DNA of 64,000 nucleotides from Euborellia annulipes. Its lineage: Eukaryota > Arthropoda > Insecta > Dermaptera > Anisolabididae. Made by a program: the position numbers and the translations under genes. The stretch lies in assembly GCA_023213315.1 (NCBI GenBank), contig JAKCPI010012721.1, positions 1 through 64,000 on the forward strand. The letters are read 5' to 3'. Of this stretch, positions 10,621 through 21,167 are shown piece by piece. Position 1 is the stretch's first letter, and each line of letters opens with the position of its first letter. A model generated the notes under the pieces. The model had not been told where the DNA came from and did not search any database. It saw nothing but the letters and a program-made list of their open reading frames with translations.

Positions 10621-10858
10621 CAGGGGCGGATTAAAGGGGGTGGGCGGTGGGGGCGATCGCTCCCCCCCCCCCCCCCCCCCCGAGAAGAAATTCAAAACAG
10701 TTATAAAAACTAGTAATCTAAATTTCCGCTCTTTAATTTCAATTGAATTTGTTACCAATCAATTTAAATAAATAGGAAAGGGGTCATAGATGCCGACAAA
10801 GTCCTTAAATAAAAAAAATAACCCCCTCCCCCGACAAAATTGCATTAATCCGCCACTG
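10621..10858. mobile_element. hAT-like MITE with exact 8-bp target duplication
   Basis: It is flanked by ATACAATA at 10613-10620 and 10859-10866. The ends are CAGGGGCGGATTAA and TTAATCCGCCACTG. It contains poly-G and poly-C runs and, at about 10770-10810, a SINE-tail fragment (TAGATGCCGACAAAGTCCTT). It is non-autonomous and has no transposase. Confidence 0.8.
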
Positions 10859-10866
10859 ATACAATA

Positions 10867-11045
10867 CCATATACTTAAGGCTCTAGCTTTATTAGGAAAT
10901 ATAGGAGAAATGGTTGCCATGGTAACAAAATATAAATATTTTCCCGTGCTTAGAAATTTTGTCTTGAATTCAAATGTACTGTACTGTCGGGAACTAAATA
11001 TATCTCGACACAAAAAAAAATCTGGTGCGACCAATCACACTAGAT
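10867..11045 (+). repeat. 3' part of the 680-bp repeat family
   Basis: The block ATGGTTGCCATGGTAACAAA, then CTGTCGGGAACTAAATATAT, then AATCTGGTGCGACC matches the ends of the copies at 20020-20700 and 27113-27790. The palindromic module at its end is shortened here. Confidence 0.6.
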
Positions 11046-11146
11046 TTTAAAAAATATTTTTCAATAAAATTTCTTAAATTGATTTCTTTTTTTAATTTTT
11101 ATTTTTAGTAAGGAAGAAAGAAAAGAGCGATTTAGTTTATTAATCT

Positions 11147-11195
11147 CTTCAAGTCGACGTTTCGGTCAGATATATGACCATCATCAGGACTGAAG
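11147..11195 (-). ncRNA. Hammerhead-ribozyme-like motif, best-formed copy
   Basis: Minus strand: stem I is CTTC-A-GTC paired with GAC-TT-GAAG (11192-11195 and 11188-11190 with 11153-11155 and 11147-11150). The core CTGATGA is at 11181-11187. Stem II is GGTCA/TGACC with a 6-base loop. GAAACGTC is at 11156-11163. All invariant core bases are present. The partner arm has GCC/GGC in place of GTC/GAC, a compensatory change. Confidence 0.6.
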
Positions 11196-11318
11196 CGTGT
11201 CAAAACAAAATATCAAATGGCACAATTGAGTTAATAATCTAATCTTGACTCGCAGAGCCTGTTGGTCCTTATAAAATATTTTACACAATTGTGCCATGAG
11301 AAATTTTGTTTTAACACG

Positions 11319-11370
11319 CTTTCAGCCCTGTTGATGGTCTCGTATATCTGACCGAAACGTCGGCTTGAAG
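11319..11370 (+). ncRNA. Hammerhead-like motif, partner arm
   Basis: Plus strand: CTTTC, A, GCC, CTGTTGA (11328-11334), stem II GGTC/GACC, GAAACGTC (11354-11361), GGC, TT, GAAG. The core has A6 changed to T, so cleavage is doubtful. Stem I keeps pairing although its sequence differs from the left arm. Confidence 0.45.
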
Positions 11371-11417
11371 CGGGTTAATAAACGAAATAAACTTAGCTCT
11401 TTTCTTTCTTCCTTACT

Positions 11418-11745
11418 ACAAAATCTACTCAGCTATTCACCTCACTCTAAATTTTATTTTTTATTTTCCCTGAATTACGTCCGTCCCCCAGATCCAACCC
11501 TTTCTTGGATCACATTTTTTTTTTTAAATCTATATTCTCATTTTGCTTTCAAAATTATACACTTTATAGGAAAGACAGGAACCATAATAATAAAATATAA
11601 ATATTTTTCTATGTTAATAAATTTTGCACTATACTGTACTACCAGGAACTAAATATGCATATATCAACTCAATAAAATAAATGCCAAGCTCAGAACACAA
11701 TAACAGAAAGTTGTGTGCTGTGCGACCAGTCACACCATATTACCC
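11418..11745. repeat. Rearranged fragments of the 680-bp and palindrome families
   Basis: Pieces such as TATATTCTCATTTTGC, ATAAAATATAAATATTTTTC and AGTTGTGTGCTGTGCGACCA with CAGTCACACCA occur out of order. No gene is visible. Confidence 0.45.
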
Positions 11746-11749
11746 CTCC

Positions 11750-12030
11750 CTTCCACGCGCCACCCCCTCCACTCCGCTTTGCCTTCGCGCCTCTTTGAGG
11801 AGAAAGCGAGCGAAGGCGTCCTTGCAGCGCCAGTAGGCTTCTGCCGCGCCATTTGTGCATAACCCTTTTGCGTTTTTTATTAAAAAAGTGTTTTTTTTTT
11901 TTTATTTTGTGACTATCAGTGATCATCAGTGTTTTAAATAGTGCTTTTCGATTATGGAAAATTATTTTTCGTCAACTTGGTATCACACTGCGGGGTCACC
12001 AAAGGATTATTTTGAATGGTAGGCTTTCGT
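11750..12030 (+). other. GC-richer block with a short ORF and donor site, unassigned
   Basis: Positions 11750-11870 are clearly richer in GC than the flanks. An ATG at about 11954 opens 22 codons (MENYFSSTW start) that reach a donor-like ATG-GTAGGC near 12016-12022. The preceding GACTATCAGTGATCATCAGTG resembles GATTATCAGTGAGC upstream of the LINE ORF at 45860. It could be a first exon or the 5' end of a LINE. I cannot decide between them. Confidence 0.25.
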
Positions 12031-12418
12031 TTGATTATTCTCTCTCACATTAATTCTCTCTTAGAATTGGGTATCATAAAATTTTGTACCATCTATATTT
12101 AATGAATATCCAATTTCTTATTTTTTATTATTATATACATGTCTTAAATCATTTTAATAATCAATTATTAATAGATTTTCTAAGAATCGCCATTATAGGC
12201 CTACTTGATTGTCAATTGCATAAAAGAATCAAAGCATACAACTAGCTTGTTCTTTATAGTTCGAATTCTCCCCGCTTGGTGTGCTCTCCTCTGGGATGAT
12301 ATTTTTTTTTTTTTTTATTACTCCACAATTCAAAATAAATCTTTTCTTAGAATTAATTTGTTTTGTTTAAATTTCATATTGTTTGTTTGTTTTTTTATTA
12401 GGCGTTTATAATATTAAA
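12031..12418. other. AT-rich intergenic DNA
   Basis: Poly-T tracts and AT-rich sequence; I see nothing recognisable. Confidence 0.45.
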
Positions 12419-12682
12419 TGGACCCTGTTATGCATTAGTGTGTGTCAAGCGCTAAAAAAAAAAAATTAAAAATTGAGTTAAACACTGGAATATTGTTTCA
12501 AATTCGATAATTAATATTATTTTTTATGAAATATGTCCCGAAAAAAATTTATATTTAATGTTACTTACACAAATGACAAAAAAAAATTATATATAATCCA
12601 ATGAAAACAAAAAACTTTAATGTTAATTTTCTCAAAACTTGGTAGCTGGCGCTTGACACACTAATGCGTAACAGAGTCCAGA
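12419..12682. mobile_element. MITE with about 35-bp terminal inverted repeats
   Basis: The left end GGACCCTGTTATGCATTAGTG with TGTCAAGCGC is mirrored at the right by GCGCTTGACACACTAATGCG and TAACAGAGTCC. The element is about 264 bp, AT-rich and non-coding. Target duplication is unclear. Confidence 0.65.
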
Positions 12683-12689
12683 TATGTGT

Positions 12690-13021
12690 AGCCAGGGCCG
12701 GATTGGGAAGTCACAGCGGACCGGGAAAATTCTAGCTCGACCAACCTATTATATAATATAATCGCGGAATTTTCGTCTGTCCGTCCGTCTGTCACGCTCT
12801 GTTTGACCAACATCCCGTTGGAATTTTGAAACGAAATTTTGCAGTCTTATAGAGAACTTTATGGCTGAGGTGGGTCCAGGGGGCGTAGCCCTCCATCCAG
12901 ACGCGCAGCCCGCCCAAGGCGGGCGGCATGTCTTCTCTTGATTAAGAAAAAGTGAGGGTCCGCCGCAGGCGGTTTCGAGCCAACTGGCGGGAGGTTCAGG
13001 GGGGTGAGGTGCGAAAAACAA
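12690..13021 (+). repeat. Dispersed GC-rich repeat
   Basis: It includes CCGGATTGGGAAGTC, then CGTCTGTCACGCTCTGTTTG and the block also seen at 2395-2515 and 26245-26335, then GGGCGTAGCCCTCC and CCGCCCAAGGCGGGCGG. It probably contains remnants of more than one element. The minus-strand ORF across 12749-13021 has no recognisable domain. Confidence 0.45.
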
Positions 13022-13196
13022 AACGAAAAATTAAATAATATATAAAAATTTAACTAAAACTATTCTTTGACTACAAGTCACTTACTATTAACTAAAATTT
13101 TTCTTTAAAGTTTTATCACTTTTTAGTTTCTAGTTAGTGACTTGCACGACTAACTGCATAAAAGGGAGAAGTGAGTTTTATTGGTGCAGGTCATGG

Positions 13197-13285
13197 GTCC
13201 CGTGGCCTGGTGCAATGGACAGCACGCCTATGCCCCGGAAAGGCTGGAGCTCCTGGGTTCGATTCCCAGAGGCCATGGGATGTTT
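13197..13285 (+). mobile_element. tRNA-like SINE head
   Basis: An A-box-like GTGGCCTGGTGCAATGG and a good B-box TGGGTTCGATTCCCAGA are spaced as in a Pol III promoter. The anticodon arm is not standard. The following sequence does not obviously match the other SINE bodies. I read it as a tRNA-derived SINE fragment and not a working tRNA gene. Confidence 0.45.
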
Positions 13286-14254
13286 TGCCTCGCCAATAAA
13301 AATACACTCAGTCTTGTTAGATATATATTTAGTTGCTCTTAGCACTTTAGTTCCAAACTTGACCACGCGATTAGATGGCGCTGAGCTACGAATACTTCCA
13401 TATCAGTAAAGTGTACTTTAAACGATTTCCACGAAAAATTTCACTGATATACTTTTTAAAGAGCATCTAAAAAATAGTTCATTTATGAATTTTAAACAAA
13501 ATCGTTGCAACGAATTTTGAGAAAATCGAGAAAAACTGAAAAAGTACATCAGTAAAGTACTAGTACTCTTTGAACCGATTTTGTTCAAAAGCTTATTTAC
13601 ACGCCTCCCACACTTGCTCTTATTTAATCATATGATTAAATGTGAAATACTAGCTTATCTTAGGGATAGCTGGTTGATTAGAAGTGAATCCAAGGCATTT
13701 TTGAAGTCAAAATCTCTCTTTAGAGTGAAATAATTAAGAGAATAAAGCAAAGGGTTGTAAGCAAGAAGGAAGACAAGCCTAGAGAAAAAAAAAAAGAAAG
13801 AAAGAGATTGAAGCGAATGCCCTAAGGCGACAGACACAACAGCCAAGAGCCTTCCACGAAAGCTAACCTCTTCCCCCTCCCTCCTCCCTCCCTCTTCCTT
13901 ATCATTCAGGCATGCGATAACTGCTCAGAGCAGCAGACTCTTTCTCTCTTATGCTACGGCTAAAAATATTTCAATTAATAACCAAAATCATTGAGGTTTG
14001 TCTTGTCTTTCTTTAAACAAATCATCACAATGTAATTTTGAGCTGATAAATCGATTAAAGCATTCAGAAGCGTTGTAAATCTAAAATTTATTTAGACGTT
14101 TCGGTCATAATTTAAGAACTTATTCAATAATTAGTTATTGCTCGTTTGATTTAATTTAGGACGAAATTTTTTAAGTGAAGTGCCTTTTCTCAAGCCAGGT
14201 GATTTACCCAGTTATAAATAGAGCCCGGATTTTTATGCAGCAAAAACAAAAAAA
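13286..14254. other. Mixed stretch: repeat fragment, pyrimidine tract, hammerhead remnant
   Basis: 13430-13610 is a minus-strand fragment of the 680-bp family (GTACATCAGTAAAGTACTAG). A CT-rich tract lies at 13866-13905. At about 14093-14112 GACGTTTCGGTCATAATT is a solitary, decayed end of a hammerhead-bounded element. No gene is supported. Confidence 0.45.
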
Positions 14255-14806
14255 AAAGTATGCCCAAATATCAAGTCATTCAAAAATTTGCCAAGAGATG
14301 TCAGAATGGTAGCTAATAATATTTAATGCATTTGGTTGATTTTCATTGATCTTTTAACAATAAATACTTTATAAATGTTATTATATATTATGTATCTTTT
14401 ATTAAAGCATAAAAATATATAAATATACGCTATTAGGTGATCAGCTGTTAGACTAGCCTGCAAGAATGCTGAACTAATTTGACAGTTGAGATTTAAATAA
14501 ATCATCTAGGCTTATTTTACAAATTTCTTAATTAATATGTGATTAATAATAATAATAAATTCATTTTTAAATTTAAAAAATTAAAGATTATTGGGACAGA
14601 TTGTTTTTTTTGTATTTGCTTGATAACAAAAAAATTAATTACGATAATTTTTTAATAAGTCATTAAACAAATTATAGCTCGATGTCCCAATAATCTTCTT
14701 ATGAATTTAATTCATTAAAAAACCGCATTGAAAAATTCCTTATAATAGTCTGTTTAGTTTTTTTTAAGTACGTTCAGACGTCGTCCTGAACCCCCTTTAA
14801 GTTATT
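14255..14806. repeat. AT-rich dispersed repeat, copy 2 of 3
   Basis: It carries the same ordered blocks as 3270-3828, beginning with AAAGTATGCCC and including GCCAAGAGATGTCAGAATGG and the GGGACAGATTG/CTCGATGTCCC pair. Both copies end near a shared CCTGAACCCCCTT. Confidence 0.7.
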
Positions 14807-16378
14807 TCGTGATATGTTTGTTTCTACCCGAGGTTGACCCGCAGAGGGTCCAACCAAGAAGGCGTGGGCGTAGCTGCAACCTTTCATTAAAACTCCTTAT
14901 AATCTCTATGATCTATTAAATGTAAGTCTATTTTTTTGCAAAACGCTATTTTCCTTCTTTTTATAATTAATGGCTTTCATTTTATACATTTGTATATACA
15001 CACCTATTATAGTTCTCTCTTGGCAATACGAAACCTATAATTTTTGCTTAGATATATCATTACAAAAAAAAAATGCTTTTTCCCTCTTAGCGCTGAAAAC
15101 GTATTCTAATTTGTTTTTTTTTCTTCTTTTGTTACAGGTAAGATTCTCTGACTTGATTTCCCTGACATTTATTGGTTCGTAATAATCTACTTGAATGTTT
15201 ATCTTTTTCCAAAATTTCAAACAGGTCTATTTTCTAAAAACAGACGTTAAAATTTAAAATCAACAAATGGGTGTTAAAAGGTAATGTAAAAACAATCAGC
15301 GTTAAAAAAGTGCTATTCTCTAAAACAAAGTTTTAACAGCGACGTTAATATGTTGCTTTTATTTCAAAGCTATAAAAATCATAACCTTACTTTTTAGGTT
15401 AAAAGACGCCATTTTTATTTTAAACACGACGTTAAAATATTAAAAGCCACCCCGTAGATTTGGCATTAATTTTTAACGCTATTTAGTAAATGTTAACGCT
15501 TTGGCCTTAAAGTGTTTGTTTAAGAATAGCTATTTGGGCCTCTCACTATGGCTCGGTTTTTTGAGGTTAATAAAAAATTCCACAGTCGGTTGAGAGCTTG
15601 GAATTATATCGATTATGGTACCTTAGGGTATCTTTAACCCAACTATTTATGGAGAGTAATATATTCAAAGTTTTAGACCATTCATTAAATTAAAAAATGC
15701 ATACCTGTAAAAGTTTTCAATTGTCGAAAATCGAAAAAAAATTACCACCACTCAAACAACTGTCACTGAATTGCGCAGCTTCTTCAACCATGCAATGGGC
15801 GTTCCCTGAGAAGTTGTTTAATACTATCACAGCTACATTGCAGCATCTCCTTATACTGATTACAGTACTAGCCAGAATTTGGACCCCTAGCCGAAATTTG
15901 GACCTTCTCCCCTACAGGGCCTCAGACAGACTTGGCGGGACCCGGGGCTACTTAATAATACGCCCCCCCCCCCCGCACCCTAAAAGTTCTTTTTTTGTTT
16001 GTAAAACCAAAGGCTATTAAGCCTTCATGCCAACAATTTTTTACAGGCCTACATATTAATTATAAAACAATACTTTCTCTCTTATATATTTCATATATAG
16101 GATAAGAGAAAGTAATAGTTTTTAAATAAATAAATCCCCATCGTCTATTTTAATAATTGAAGGGAAAGGAGGCTACTAGTTAGACAGCTAAGCTTAATGG
16201 TTGCCTAGGCTCAAGGCGGAACTCGGGTGTATATTGAAATTTGTACTCATTAGGAATTTTTTTTTTTGAGAGAAATCAAAATAAATAATAAAATTGCCCT
16301 TATAAATGTATTAATGGAGTCCGGAAGCAAAACAGTTTGGAAACTTGATTAGGAAAAAAGAAATTTCACATTCAATAA
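14807..16378. other. AT-rich DNA with scattered GTTAA/TTAAC repeats
   Basis: Between about 15235 and 15510 the motifs GACGTTAA, GCGTTAA and TTAACGC recur, suggesting a decayed inverted-repeat element. At about 16070-16113 a short inverted TACTTTCTCTCTTATATA is a fragment of the TTTCTCTTACC family. The plus-strand ORF 15697-16020 ends in a poly-C run and is not credible as a gene. Confidence 0.45.
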
Positions 16379-16755
16379 GCCCTGTCGTCCACTGGAATCG
16401 TAAACGTTCGATAATGTGCTTGCGCTATAAGTGCGGCAATAAGCGAACACATGCTACAGATCCCAATGTGTGTGAATTAATTGAAGATTATTTTTAAAAT
16501 TTTGAAAACTTAGCGAAAATAAATAAATTTCTACATTTTTATCTAGGTTTTATATGTAAACTTAATTATTTATCAAAATGATATGGATTTGTTTTAAATT
16601 CACTTAGAAATGTATAAGATATTTTATATCAAATGCAGCGCGAAGTCGCGTGCAGTGTACGACCCTTGTCGCTTGTAGCCGCTTGCGACTCGTGTTGTCG
16701 CTTATTGCCGCTTGTAGCGGTCGCGCGTTTACGGTTCCATTGGAAGACCAGCCTA
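16379..16755. mobile_element. MITE with about 60-bp terminal inverted repeats
   Basis: The left end GTCGTCCACTGGAATCGTAA with GCGGCAATAAGCG is the inverse of the right CGCTTATTGCCGC with GTTTACGGTTCCATTGGAAG. The centre is AT-rich and non-coding. Flanks ACATTCAA and ACATTATA could be a diverged 8-bp duplication. The superfamily is uncertain. Confidence 0.6.
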
Positions 16756-17182
16756 AACATTATATGCCATCGTGTGTATATGTATATCTTTTATTTTGGC
16801 AATTTATTATAAAAACAGTTTCTTGAAGTATTGAAGGCCTGACTGACCTTTTTGTTTCATTTCAAGAACACATCCAGGAAGTTGAATATTGGCCATCTCA
16901 TTCTCTTTATAATCATCTCTTCGAAAAAGTGGTTCTATATCATTTTTTATTTTATATAAATTAATATCTAAAACATCTATAGATAAATATATTCATTTAA
17001 ATATATAGATCACAAATATAAATGTTTTCAATACCTTTTTTTAAATAACCATTATAATAATCTTCATAATCATATTCATTGTAATTATGCATTCCAAATT
17101 CGCACATATGAATAATTCGTTGAGACATTTTTTATTCAAATAATAAATAACAAAGGTAAATATAAATAAACATATAAAAGAA
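16756..17182. other. AT-rich intergenic DNA
   Basis: No recognisable gene or repeat. Confidence 0.45.
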
Positions 17183-17556
17183 TCTACTTTTTGAGGAAGT
17201 TTACTCGTCTTACACTTCAGGTGGATAAGGTGAGTTATGATTAAAAACAAAATGTTTTTTTGTATGTTGGGATTTTTATTGCGACTGTTTTTTCTGCAGA
17301 TTATCACAGTTTCGGGGTCAAATTCCAGTTTCAGCCTGAAGATGGGGAATTTGACAGATTATCACAGTTTCGGGGTCAAATTCCAGTTTCAGCCTGAAGA
17401 TGGGGAATTTGACCCCGAAACTGTGATAATCTGCAGAAAAAACAGTCACAATAAAAATCCCAACATACAAAAAAAACATTTTGTTTTTAATCATAACTCA
17501 CCTTATCCACCTGAAGTGAAAGACGAGTAAACTTCCTCAAAAAGTAGATTCTTTTA
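17183..17556. repeat. Near-perfect palindrome of about 370 bp with a duplicated 55-bp module
   Basis: The arms TTCACTCGTCTT-like ends with CACTTCAGGTGGATAAGGTG and CACCTTATCCACCTGAAGTG are inverse. Near the centre the block ATTATCACAGTTTCGGGGTC to GGGGAATTTGAC occurs twice in direct order on the left arm and once inverted on the right. The unit contains CTGAAGATGGGG and CCCCGAAAC, an echo of the hammerhead motif without the cleavage triplet. Confidence 0.65.
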
Positions 17557-17846
17557 TATATATATATAAAAAACTCGTTCAATCCATTAATTCAATATAA
17601 ATAAACATTTAACTTTGTTAAATTTTTTTTAAAAAATAATGCTAAAGCTTCGTTATATCTATATATCTAATTTTAATTAGATTTTTAGTTTTAAAGAAAA
17701 AAAGCAAAATCCAGGATTTTTTTGTTTCTTTTATTTAAATGTATAAGGGGGACCCCCCTTATGAATCAAAATTAACATAAAAATCCCCATAGGGAAAATC
17801 TGAAATACTACATCAGCAAAGGGGCTCGCTGGTGAGTGCACAGATC
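17557..17846. other. AT-rich intergenic DNA
   Basis: Nothing recognisable apart from TATA repeats near 17556-17570. Confidence 0.4.
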
Positions 17847-18112
17847 CAGGGGCGTATATAAGGGGGGGCCGAGGGGGGCCCGGGCCCCCCCCCCCCCCGA
17901 AATTTCCCAAACACATATACATATATAGGGTTATACAGACATCAGCGCAACAAATTTTTCCGCAGGATGGAAAACTTTGGTTCCGCAAAAGAAAAAGTGT
18001 TCCGCAAAAAATTTCGTGTTAAAAAAAATTTAGTTTCTTAAAAAAAAAATTTTCCGCAGAAAAATTTTTGAGTTCGGGCCCCCCCCGAAAAAAATTTCTA
18101 TATACGCCCCTG
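17847..18112. mobile_element. hAT-like MITE, CAGGGGCG family, exact target duplication
   Basis: The ends are CAGGGGCGTATATAAGG and TATATACGCCCCTG. CACAGATC flanks both sides (17839-17846, 18113-18120). This is a complete 266-bp member and close to the copy at 29548-29803. Confidence 0.85.
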
Positions 18113-18114
18113 CA

Positions 18115-18400
18115 CAGATCATACAATCAAGATGGGACAGCTCCAGGTTAAAAATTGTTTATAAGTTTAGCGCCGTCTATAGGCGTGTCGACCTATTATT
18201 TTGCGCGGGAGACCCGTGGCTCAGAGAGAAGACATTAGCTTCTCGTGCCTAAGGTCCCGCGTTCGCGTCCCGTCCCAAGCAAGAAAAAATTTATTTAATT
18301 TGAATTGGCTACTAATCATTTGAACTTAATAGGGAAGGGGTCTAAATGGCCTTAGATGCCGAAAAAGACCTTAAATAAAAAAAAAAAAAAAAAAAAAACT
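18115..18400 (+). mobile_element. SINE with a second type of tRNA-like head
   Basis: From 18209 the sequence GAGACCCGTGGCTCAGAGAG gives an A-box and GCGTTCGCGTCC a B-box. The body ends with TCTAAATGGCCTTAGATGCC, GAAAAAGACC and a poly-A tail at about 18378-18398. The tail matches the other SINEs, so several tRNA heads share one 3' end. The 18118-18195 segment just upstream is repeated at 7665-7740. Confidence 0.6.
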
Positions 18401-18513
18401 GCTCACGAAAAATTTAATTTGTTTCAAATACTGGAGTGATAGTTGCACAGGAAAAATCTCGTCCAATCCGTATTGAATTTTTGATATTTATTCAATATTT
18501 TCTGTATATTAAT

Positions 18514-18780
18514 CAAGGGCGGATCCAGAGGTGTTTCTCGGGGGAGAGGGGGTAATCTGGTGTGACTTGTCGCACAGCACGCAATTTTTTTCTTTATTTC
18601 GATAATTTAAAGGCGCATTCTGTACTTGTTTGCCAGAATATAAATACAAATCAAACTTTTAAGTATTAGTTTTTAAAATTTTCCATTAAAAATAAATTTA
18701 TTTTCGAAAAAAAAGTTTGGTTTTTTTTCAAATCTCGAGGGGGGGTAATTACCGCCTTTACCCCCCTGTATCCGCCCTTG
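18514..18780. mobile_element. hAT-like MITE, CAAGGGCGGAT family, exact target duplication
   Basis: The ends are CAAGGGCGGATCCAGAGG and TGTATCCGCCCTTG; ATATTAAT is duplicated at 18506-18513 and 18781-18788. Sister copies are at 38011-38278 and about 62094-62309. The inside includes TCTGGTGTGACTTGTCGCAC, so this family carries or captured part of the palindrome family. Confidence 0.8.
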
Positions 18781-18789
18781 ATATTAATA

Positions 18790-20019
18790 TATATGTTCAT
18801 CGGTATGATAAAATAAAAAAAAAAGATTAAAACAATTATTTGAAAATGAACAGTAAATGAAAAAAAGAGAAATTAGTGTTAAAAAAATTTATTGAAAATT
18901 GTAAAAAAATTACAATTAAATTTAATTATAAGAGCAACAAATTAAGAACTTACTTCTTTCTTTCCCATTTTTTAAACACTTAGGGCATATTAAAGGGCAA
19001 TAATTGCGTGTGATTAATTGAGTAGGGCACGTTACAATTTTATTTAATTCAAATTTATAATGTTTTTTTTTATTTGTTATTAAACTCATGAAACAATGTT
19101 ATTTTGTTGGCGAATGGAACGAACTCTACAGGATAAATTTTTAACTAGTCTAGTATTGCCATCTAGCCACATATCAGACAACTAAAAACTTATAAACATT
19201 CTTCCCATAGAGCTGTCCCCCCCCATGGTGTAGTGGGATGTCGGCTTCTACATAGGAGATCCGCGTACACTTCTGGGCTTGAGGGATTATTTCGTTAAAT
19301 AAAAATATTTATTTAATGTAAACAAATCCTCTAGCAAGCACTGGATTGGAATAGTAGATCCCACCACAATAGCCCCCGGGCAACTCTACGAGGGCCCTCG
19401 GGGCTTGGTCTAGTTGGTAGCGTGCCTATCTTCTATACCGAACGTCGCGTCGTTTAATGGGGTTTGTGCGTGCCTCCGTGCACGATGCACCAGGGGTAAA
19501 TAATCGAGGAATGTTTTTCTTTTGTAGGCTGTTGAGGTTTTTTATGCCGTAATTTAAGGCTTTTCCCTCAAATAAAAAAAAAAATAATAATAATATGTTT
19601 TTGTTTATGTAATTTGCTTCCTACACAAAATTTGTAAAATTCATCAAAATTTTTTATACAGTGTAGGGTATCAAATTAATGAAAAAAATATCCATTTATT
19701 TATTTTTAATTAAAATACTGTATATTGTCCATATATTAATATTAATCATTTCTGAATTCTTCACCGGATCCGCCATTTTTCTTCCTCACACCGGGACATG
19801 TATCTGGCTCATTTCCCCGATATTCCGCCTCAACCGGCACTGTAAAATTAATTAATATTATCTAATTATAAATAATTAACCTTTAAAATTATTTTTTATC
19901 TTTTTTTTATTTCTTCAATCAAGTCCAGTAATAATGATAAATTGATTCAAACTCACAACCTGAAAGACTAATCCCTGACCTTTGCAATTGGCTTGTCTCT
20001 ATTGCAAGAGTCTTTTTAC
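18790..20019. other. AT-rich DNA with a repeat copy and two SINE-like units
   Basis: 19078-19230 is the second copy of the repeat at 8362-8520. A tRNA-like head starts near 19212 (CATGGTGTAGTGGGATGTCG). A further head begins at about 19396 (GGGGCTTGGTCTAGTTGGTA) and its unit ends with an A-rich tail near 19569-19582. The rest, 18790-19075 and 19590-20019, holds nothing recognisable. Confidence 0.5.
19396..19590 (+). mobile_element. SINE, tRNA-like head with a different body
   Basis: The head GGGGCTTGGTCTAGTTGGTA and ACCGAACGTCGCG match the SINE at 42038-42295, but after TCGTTTAATGGGG the body diverges (GTGCGTGCCTCCGTGC) and the tail reads GTAATTTAAGGC then poly-A. It may be a separate subfamily or a chimera. 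Confidence 0.5.
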
Positions 20020-20700
20020 TTTCTCTTACCTATGTATATATGTAATATATATATAGAGAGAAAGTATTGGATTCATGTCAAAAATTCGATGTCGAGATTT
20101 TGATGGATCTTCACGTTTTGAGGTCCCCTGAATCCAAAAAGTGGTTTTCGCGACATGGTCTGTCTGTGGGTGGGTGGGTGGGTGGGTGGGTGTGTCTGTG
20201 TTCAATTTTAAGCATGAAGGAATTGAGCTACGAGGTTGAAATTCTATATTTAACTTAAACACCCCCGGGACCGGAAAAATAAGCTTTTAATCAAAATCGG
20301 CCAAAGATTACTAGTACTTTACTGATGTACTTTTTCAGTTTTTTTCGATTTTCTCAAAATTTGCTCCAACGATTTTTTTTAAAATTCAAAAATCAATTAT
20401 TTTTTAGATGCTCTTTAAAATGAATATTCTCATTTTGCGATTGAAATCTTCTGAAGACCACTTTACTCTTGTATTTCATAGGGAAGATAGGAGAAATGGT
20501 TGCCATGGTAACAAAATATAAATATTTTCCCATACTTATAAATTTTACATCTGAATTCAAATGTTCCGTACTGTCGGGAACTAAATATATGTCGACACAA
20601 AAAATCTGGTGTGACAAGCACAGTACACAACTTTCGATTACCGAAGGTAAGAGAGAAAGTTGTGTGCTGTGCGCCAGTCACACCAGATTTTTTATTTTAT
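20020..20700 (+). repeat. 680-bp repeat family, full-length copy
   Basis: It runs from TTTCTCTTACCTATG through TTCGATGTCGAGATTTTG, CGCGACATGGTCTGTC, a (GGGT)n tract, TGATGTACTTTTTCAG, GGTTGCCATGGTAACA and CTGTCGGGAACTAAATATAT, to a palindromic module AATCTGGTGTGACAAGC / CCAGTCACACCAGATT. The copy at 27113-27790 has the same order. The ORFs crossing it vary between copies and do not look selected. Confidence 0.7.
20167..20193 (+). repeat. (GGGT)n microsatellite
   Basis: Six or more GGGT units form a plausible G-quadruplex run. In sister copies the same place holds GTCTGTCT or GT repeats, so it is an expansion specific to this copy. Confidence 0.75.
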
Positions 20701-21159
20701 CTATTTTTTAAACAAACAAAAAAAAAAAAAAAAACAATTATCATAATATCCATTAATCTTTCCATTGTATTACATAATGCTCTAAATAGTAATTACTATT
20801 ATAACCTCTAATCATGTAGTTGCCGTACGTAACTTAAATTTTTTTTATTTTATTTCTTTTGCATAATTCACTTATATGATCAGGTTAAATTTTTAGGTAG
20901 CAGGTTTGCGGGAGAGAAATTTACGAATTCAAGTCTCAATGAATATAAATAAATATTGATCAAAACTTGTCTTTATACATAAAATAAAACAGAATTCATG
21001 ATAAGAAAAGAAAAAAATTAGGATTTAATCATAAATATTTCTGAATTCAGATATTACAAAAAAAAAAACAATTTCAAATTAGTTAAAAACAAATTGGTGA
21101 TAAATAGAGTCCAGATTATAATCAAAATGCTTATTGCTGAATTTTACGGTATAAGCAAC
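20701..21159. other. AT-rich intergenic DNA
   Basis: A poly-A run lies at about 20719-20735. No recognisable gene. Confidence 0.4.
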
Positions 21160-21167
21160 CATTAGAT

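Larger units (their letters stand above)
11107..11417. mobile_element. Foldback element bounded by paired hammerhead-like motifs
   Basis: The outer arms TAGTAAGGAAGAAAGAAAAG and CTTTTCTTTCTTCCTTACTA are perfect inverts. Inside them each arm carries a hammerhead-like motif facing outward, and beyond those TATATGACCATCATCAGGAC is mirrored by CCTGTTGATGGTC. The total length is about 310 bp. There is no ORF. Confidence 0.75.

Noticed and set aside
13197..13285. Functional tRNA gene
   Set aside because: The B-box is good but the anticodon arm cannot form a 7-base loop on a 5-bp stem.
16620..16740. CpG-rich block as a promoter
   Set aside because: It is the inverted terminal region of a MITE.
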